Position numbers and translations under genes: made by a program
In this document: positions 59,006-64,000 of the stretch, in pieces
How positions within the stretch are numbered: the stretch's first letter is position 1
Layout of the letters: each line of letters starts with the position of its first letter
NCBI GenBank assembly: GCA_009763385.1
Contig: CM019823.1
Coordinates: forward strand, 40,048,444 to 40,112,443
Length of the DNA: 64,000 bases
Origin: Coix lacryma-jobi var. lacryma-jobi
Lineage: Eukaryota > Streptophyta > Magnoliopsida > Poales > Poaceae
Reading direction: 5' to 3'
The notes under the pieces: model-generated
Told to the model about the DNA's origin: nothing
Databases searched by the model: none
Seen by the model: the letters and a program-made list of their open reading frames with translations, nothing else

Positions 59006-59496
59006 TGTATTAGTTTGATTAAGCCATTGTTTAATATGTTGGAGGTTAAAATATGTGCAAAATGACCACTAACATGCGCCAAGAGACTGCGACAAAGCAT
59101 GAACAACCAATGTTTCAGAATAATAAGATAAGTTGGTGTTACTGCCTTTTTAATAAGAAATTAAAATGATGCGGATTTTGTTGGTGAAGAAAGCAGCAAG
59201 ATTTGAAATAATACCTAACAACAGAAGCCAAAGAATTCAACCTGCAAGTGCATTGAAATTATTTAGGAGTAGTTTTGTGTATAAATTTGGATCGCAATAT
59301 GATCAAGCCCATGCTAAAACGAAGAGCAAATCATATAGCCTCCCAAGTGAACTAATCCCCTAAGATCTCCTTACGTGGCATAAGCATTGTTTACAGGTTT
59401 TTTTCGTCGCTAATATGGCTGTGTCGTCGTTGACATATTGAGAATACCATCCTACTAACACGCAGTCCAACGTGGACGAATGAAATATCAAACATA
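59006..59496. other. Intergenic, nothing recognised
   Basis: A 65-codon plus-strand frame (59166-59363) has no recognisable similarity. Otherwise AT-rich non-coding sequence. Confidence 0.45.
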
Positions 59497-59879
59497 CTCC
59501 CTTCATATAAGAAATTGATATCGTTTTAGATAAGATTTGAGACAAATATTGAGAATATAAATTATGAATAACTTTTAAATTGTTGAGATTCGAGATGTAA
59601 AAATCAATAAATAAATTTGTCTTGAAAGATACTTTCATACATATACCACTTTATAATTTAAAAGAAATAAGTGGTTAAAGTTATACTTGGAGACCGTCAA
59701 TATCTATTTTTCACGTTTCCTATATTCCAGGCGCCTGAAAAGTTTTGTCTTTATCCTTCTATAGAAAAAAAATTATCATTTGTTCTTTGTTATTTGTGCT
59801 AATAGATTTAGACCATTGGATGAAGATCTGAAGATTGTAGTCGTCGTCTGAACAGATGTTATATTTTATACGGAGAGAG
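59497..59879. mobile_element. Degenerate Stowaway-like MITE, 383 bp
   Basis: TA-CTCCCTTCATATAAG at the left and TATACGGAGAGAG-TA at the right. The interior is AT-rich with words typical of the family. It is longer than most Stowaway copies, so it may carry a further insertion. Confidence 0.55.
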
Positions 59880-60050
59880 TATATAGAAGTAGTCTGAACT
59901 CTTATATCTAGTCCATTGCGCGTCTATTTTCTAAAAGTTTATTGCTGCCGGCGTAACTGAGGCGCTGACTCGTTGCAAGTTGTTTGGCTTGGAGCAACAT
60001 GTCTATGTTTGTTGCGATTTTTTACTGTTGTCCCAGCATTCAGGTACGAA

Positions 60051-60069
60051 CAGGCCCGTCCTAGAACGG

Positions 60070-60102
<33 letters not shown>

Positions 60103-60491
60103 GTTCAGCCGGTGCGATGGCCGGGGGCCCATGGCGTTTGGGGACCCATGAGTATATGCATCTATAATATATGTATTTGTCTATTCGGTCCAGCTATACA
60201 GAGTTTAGTTCAAGTTCAGTTTACACCGCCGCGGCGACAGACGAGTAGTATTCACGCGTCCCTCTTCCCTTCGACTCGCGTGACAGCGTGTTGCACTGCT
60301 GCTGCGGTTGTTCTGACGCTCTGCATTGATTGACTGAACGTGTTCTAATTTGGCCAGCTTCTTTGATATACTATCGTTTTTTTTTCATAAACTAAATATA
60401 TGTTGCAAGTTGGTCATATTAAAAACATTAGATTGCGGGCTCTTAGTGTCATGTATGCCCAAGGGCCCTAGAAATTATTGGGACGGCCCTG
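60051..60491. mobile_element. hAT-type MITE, 441 bp, with poly-G
   Basis: Ends CAGGCCCGTCCTAG and (inverse) CAGGGCCGTCCCAA match 11 of 14. The flanking 8-mers GGTACGAA (60043-60050) and GGTATGAA (60492-60499) are a TSD with one difference. It contains a 31-base G run at 60071-60101 and no transposase. Confidence 0.75.
60071..60101 (+). repeat. Homopolymer of 31 G
   Basis: An uninterrupted G run just inside the left end of the hAT-type MITE. Such tracts can form G-quadruplexes and are hard to sequence, so the exact length is uncertain. Confidence 0.85.
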
Positions 60492-60599
60492 GGTATGAAG
60501 CGAGATTTCTTCTCCCAGATCGTCAAAGCACACGCTTGGTTAATCATCAAGTGATAACTTCAGATTGTCTTGCTGATCCCGCTCAGGAAAGCTTTTCAG

Positions 60600-61974
60600 A
60601 CTTCGCCTCATCACTCCTGCTGGCGCCATGTCCATGTGCATCCGACGACAGGATCGTCCCCGGCAAGCCGCTCTCCCCTGGTGCCACCATCGAATCCGAG
60701 GACGGCAGCTTCGCGTTGGGCTTCTTCTCCCCTACCAACTCAGCTCCGGCCAAGCTGTACCTCGGCATCTGGTACAACGACATCCTCGTGTTCACCGTCG
60801 TGTCGTGTGGGTCGCCAACCGAGAAACTCCTCTCACAAACAGCACGTCCCCTCCACCAACGCTCTCCCTGGCGGCCGACACCTCGGACCTCGTCTTGTCC
60901 GGCGCCGACGGCAGCGCTGTCTGGACAACGAACATCAGCGGCGGTGTCCGCCGAGGCAGCCCTGCCGCTGCAGCACCGCCGCCAGCGGCGGCCCCGGGCC
61001 TCGCCGCCGCCGCGGTGCTTCTTAACAGCGGCGACCTCGTCATCAGGTCGCCCAACGGCACCACCCTGTGGCAGAGCTTCGAGCGCCCCGCGGACACGCT
61101 GCTCCCCGGCATGAAGATCCGGATCAGGAGGTACAGGACGCGAAGCGGCGAGCGGCTGGTGTCGTGGAAGGGCCTGGCGACCCCTCGCCGGGGAGCGCGG
61201 ACCCTGACAGGGTCATCCAGCTCTTCCTCTGGAACGAGACCGGGACCGGGGCGACGCGCCGCCATCGTCGTCCCGTGATGCGGAGCGCCCCGTGGACGGG
61301 GTACATGGTCGGCAGCCAGTACCAGGCGTGGTGTTCGTCAGCACCGAGGAGGAGATGTACCTGACCTACAGGCTACAGCCTCTCCGACGGCGCGCCGCAC
61401 ACCAGGTACGTGCTGACCTACTCCGGTGAGTACCAGCTCCAAAGCTGGAACAGGAGCAGCACGGCGTGGGCCGTCCTCGGGGTGTGGCCGCCGGCCGGCT
61501 CGTCGTCGATCGTCGTGCACCAGCCGCTACGGCCACTGCGGGCCCAACGGCTACTGCGACAGCACCGAGGCCGTCCCGACGTGCAGTGCAGGTGCCTCGA
61601 CGGCATCGAGCCGGCGAGCGCGGCAGAGTGGGGCGGCGGCGGCTTCTCGCGGGGCTGCCGCCGGAAGGACGCGCCACGGTGCGGCGACGGGTTCCTGGCC
61701 CTGGCCGGCATGAAGTCGCCCGACGAGTTCGTGCGCGTCGGCAACAGGACCATGGAGGAGTGCGCCGCCGAGTGCAGCCGGAACTGCTCGTGCGTGGCGT
61801 ACGCTTACGCCAATCTGCGGCTGAGCAGCAGCAGCAGCAGCAGCAGCGCCGCGTCGGCGCGCGACGTGACGAGGTGCCTGGTGTGGGCCGGGAAGCTCAT
61901 CGACACGGCGAAGATGGGTGACGACGCCATCGGCTGCGACACCCTCTATCTCCGGACTGCTGGCTTGCGCGCTG
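60600..61974 (+). pseudogene. G-type lectin S-receptor-like kinase, exon 1 fragment (broken)
   Basis: Extracellular part of a G-type lectin receptor kinase. The bulb-lectin domain begins SDDRIVPGKPLSPG and has FALGFFSPTN, KLYLGIWYND, VVWVANRETPLTN and LLNSGDLVIRSPNGTTLWQS. An S-locus glycoprotein/EGF-like part (APWTGYMVGSQ, YGHCGPNGYCD, PTCRCLDG) and a PAN domain (MEECAAECSRNCSCVAYAY) follow. At least three frame changes occur: a GTGTC-like 5-bp duplication near 60800, one near 61190 and one near 61340. The signal peptide lacks a proper start. The last exon codons are followed by GTGCGT, a plausible splice donor at 61975. The transmembrane and kinase exons are absent in the next 2 kb. It is a decaying pseudogene. 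Confidence 0.88.
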
Positions 61975-62027
61975 GTGCGTTATGTTTTGTGTTGTGGGCT
62001 CTGAATGTGCTCTGCATAGATTGAAGA

Positions 62028-62106
62028 CTGCATATCTATATCTATATCTATATCTATATTTATACCTCTATATCTATATCTATATCTATATCTATATCTA
62101 TACCTA
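62028..62106. repeat. TATATC hexamer microsatellite
   Basis: Imperfect (TATATC)n directly after the receptor-kinase fragment, followed by TAATATAATAATAAAGAGGC. It might mark the 5' end of another element (see findings). Confidence 0.85.
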
Positions 62107-62916
62107 ATATAATAATAAAGAGGCAAAATTTCTGTCTCTTTTTTGTTGGGCTTTTTCGTCTGGTCGTCTGGCCCATTCTTCATTTGTTTTTGGCCCAACC
62201 GTCGCACACTTCTACAGCTTGCGCTTATCCTTTCACCGCTCCTTCTCATCCTCTCGAGGAAAAAAACAAAAACGCTCGCGAGGAAAAAATCGCACGCACA
62301 CCGCTGCCGCCGCCGTCTCGCAAACCACTGCACGCCCCCGCCCCCGCCCCCGCCGTCAAGCATGGCGCCGCCGCCGTCCGCCGTCGTCACGGACACCACC
62401 GCACGCCGCCGCCTCCGCCCCCGCCCCCGCCGTCAAGCATGGCGCCGCCACCGTCTGCCGTCATCAAGGACACCACCGCAAGCCGCCGTCGTCGTCCGCC
62501 ATCGTCACGGACATCACCGCACGGCGCCTCCGCCGTCGTCACTCACACCACTGCATGCCCTCAACCCCGCTCCGCCCCCGCCCGCTGGTTGCATCCTCAG
62601 TTGCGAATTTTGAATCGGAATCGGAATCGGAAGTGGATTCAAACTCAATCTCCTATTCTATCCAAAAATCAATTCCAGGTAGTTGGATTCAAACTCGATC
62701 TCTCATGCTTCTATCCAAAATCAATTCCAGATTATGTTGGACATGAACTCCAATGTTGACTCGTGTTTGTTGTGCTTTTTTTGCTTCTTATATATTACTG
62801 CTGGTATTGATTTGTTTGGTTCATTATGATTTCGCCTCCTCTCAACGTGCGAAAAAGTTTCTTATCTCGCCGAACAAAAGTACGCAAATACTAGTCCCAA
62901 CGACCTAAACAAGCCG
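62107..62916. other. Pyrimidine- and GC-rich stretch upstream of the terminal gene
   Basis: Contains a GC-rich imperfect tandem repeat (about 62331-62560) with the shared unit CCGTCAAGCATGGCGCCGCC repeated about 82 bp apart. It is open in several frames but with no domain. It may be the promoter and 5' UTR of the gene beginning near 62917. Confidence 0.45.
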
Positions 62917-64000
62917 ATGAGGCCCACGATGTCTCTGCTCCAGAACGACGACGACGACCAAATGCCACAGCTGCTCGAGATCGACAACAGCGACGACCAG
63001 ACAACGAAGCAGCTTAAAGACGACGACAACGACGGCCTAACGGCACAGCTGTTTCAGGACGTCGACGCCAACAACAAGATGCCGCAACTGTTCCAGGATT
63101 CTGACCGCGATGGCTAGATTTCGCAGGAGGTACTATGTGTTGCTCTGTATAATTCTTAATACATATTGTTCTAATATGTATGTCGTATCAGTTTGTCCGC
63201 ACTATGCGTCAAGCCTTGCATACGATGATTGAGCATGCTGGATCGATGTTATTTGCAACGACGGCCTAACGTCGCAGCTGTTTCAGGACGCCGACGCCAA
63301 CAACAAGATGCCCCAACTGTTCCAGGATTCTGACTGCGATGGCCAGATTTCGCAGGAGGTACTATTTGTTGCTCTGTATAATTCTTAATACATATTGTTC
63401 TAATATGTATGTCGTATCAGTTTATCCGCACTATGCGTCATGCCTTGCATACGATGATTGAACATGTTGGATCGATGTTATTTTCTTTATGTGTCAAACT
63501 AGAACTACGCATACACCTACACAAACGATAGTTTGTTATGATAACCAAAATTCAACGTGTAATCCATAATTTAATGATATTGTTTAATTAATATACATCT
63601 ATTATTAATTTTGTTTTTATTTTATTCAAATCAAATTGAATATAATTACTTAATTGATATTTATTTATTTAATCCATTTAGATTGGATCTGTTATTTGTT
63701 TGAAGTTTATAGATATATTACTTTATTTATTACTTTAACAATTTACTATTTTTTGTCTTGCAGATCAGGAATCCTTTCAATATTAAATCAAACAATGTTG
63801 ATGATGCAGAGGATCAGCCTTTAAAGAAACTCAAATGTTCAGAATTGATGGATTCCGAGCTTGACAATGATTTAATTGACAAATCCCCAAAGCATCTAGA
63901 AGAAATTGAACAACAATTAAAAAATGAACAAATATATGAGGAACTTCCACAAGATATTTGTATATTGTTTTGCATATATTTTGAATGTTGTTTAATTTTA
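62917..64000 (+). CDS. Unrecognised acidic-repeat gene, partial, runs off the right edge
   Basis: The first open segment starts at an ATG at 62917 and encodes loose 12-13-residue acidic repeats ending in (M/T)PQL(L/F)QD-like words (for example QMPQLLEID, LTAQLFQD, KMPQLFQD), closing in TAG at 63115-63117. A 229-bp tandem duplication repeats the last units. In the second copy the TAG is CAG, so ISQE is read before a GT donor (63357). A later exon after TTGCAG (from 63765) is open to the window end: acidic/Lys-rich, with LEEIEQQLKNEQIYEE. No domain recognised. It could be the N-terminus of a transposon-encoded protein such as a Helitron replication protein, or a host gene. Confidence 0.4.
63028..63485 (+). 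repeat. 229-bp tandem duplication, two copies
   Basis: AACGACGGCCTAACG begins copies at 63028 and 63257. Both include the exon end (TTTCGCAGGAG|GTACTAT) and most of the following intron. They differ at a small number of sites, including a TAG/CAG change. Confidence 0.92.

Overview
This is plant nuclear DNA, most likely from a grass (Poaceae). The evidence is nested LTR retrotransposons of the Tat, Maximus/SIRE and Tekay lineages, grass-type Stowaway, Tourist, hAT and CACTA miniature elements, and host genes with the high GC3 and alanine/serine-rich style of cereals. I infer a panicoid grass but cannot name the species.

Positions 1255-39039 are one nested retrotransposon complex, resolved here to exact target-site duplications (TSDs). 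The outermost element A (1255-39039, TSD CTAAT) is a Ty3/gypsy Tat-lineage element with a tRNA-Arg-type primer site and a second, archaeal-type RNase H. Element B (4871-20814, minus strand, TSD GGACC), a Ty1/copia Maximus/SIRE-type element with an extra ORF after pol, lies between A's gag and protease. Inside B is a 4-kb solo LTR, D (8478-12499, TSD ACTGC). Element C (24047-36477, TSD ATTAC) is a Tekay/Del-type chromovirus inserted in A's archaeal RNase H. By-eye LTR divergence (A about 5%, B about 2%, C below 1% outside one patch) fits the order A, then B, then C. A and B carry many stops and frameshifts. C is nearly intact, with one stop in gag and one extra G at the gag-pol join.

Positions 39045-64000 are gene-bearing flank, rich in small transposons. 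The genes are an intronless Ser/Ala-rich protein of MAKR/DUF1645-like appearance (47816-48877, plus), an intact seven-exon chloroplast CGLD27/Ycf36-type (DUF1230) gene (55711-57687, minus), a broken lectin/S-locus/PAN exon of a G-type lectin receptor kinase (about 60600-61974, plus), and the start of an unrecognised acidic-repeat gene that runs off the right edge (62917-64000, plus). Between them are several MITEs, a SIRE-type solo LTR (52418-54944) and a 938-bp CACTA element nested in that LTR.

Three observations stand out. First, B carries a cassette of four CGGCA-C-TGCCG-like decamers at fixed 20-16-20 (or 21) spacing. It occurs at seven independent sites (nine counting both LTRs), in LTRs, spacers and reading frames. 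Second, the long LTRs of C and the related solo LTR D both contain two short acidic open segments that join in frame only if a GC-AG intron is removed, and C's gag has a third apparent GC-AG intron. Third, C's two LTRs are almost identical except for one strongly divergent patch.
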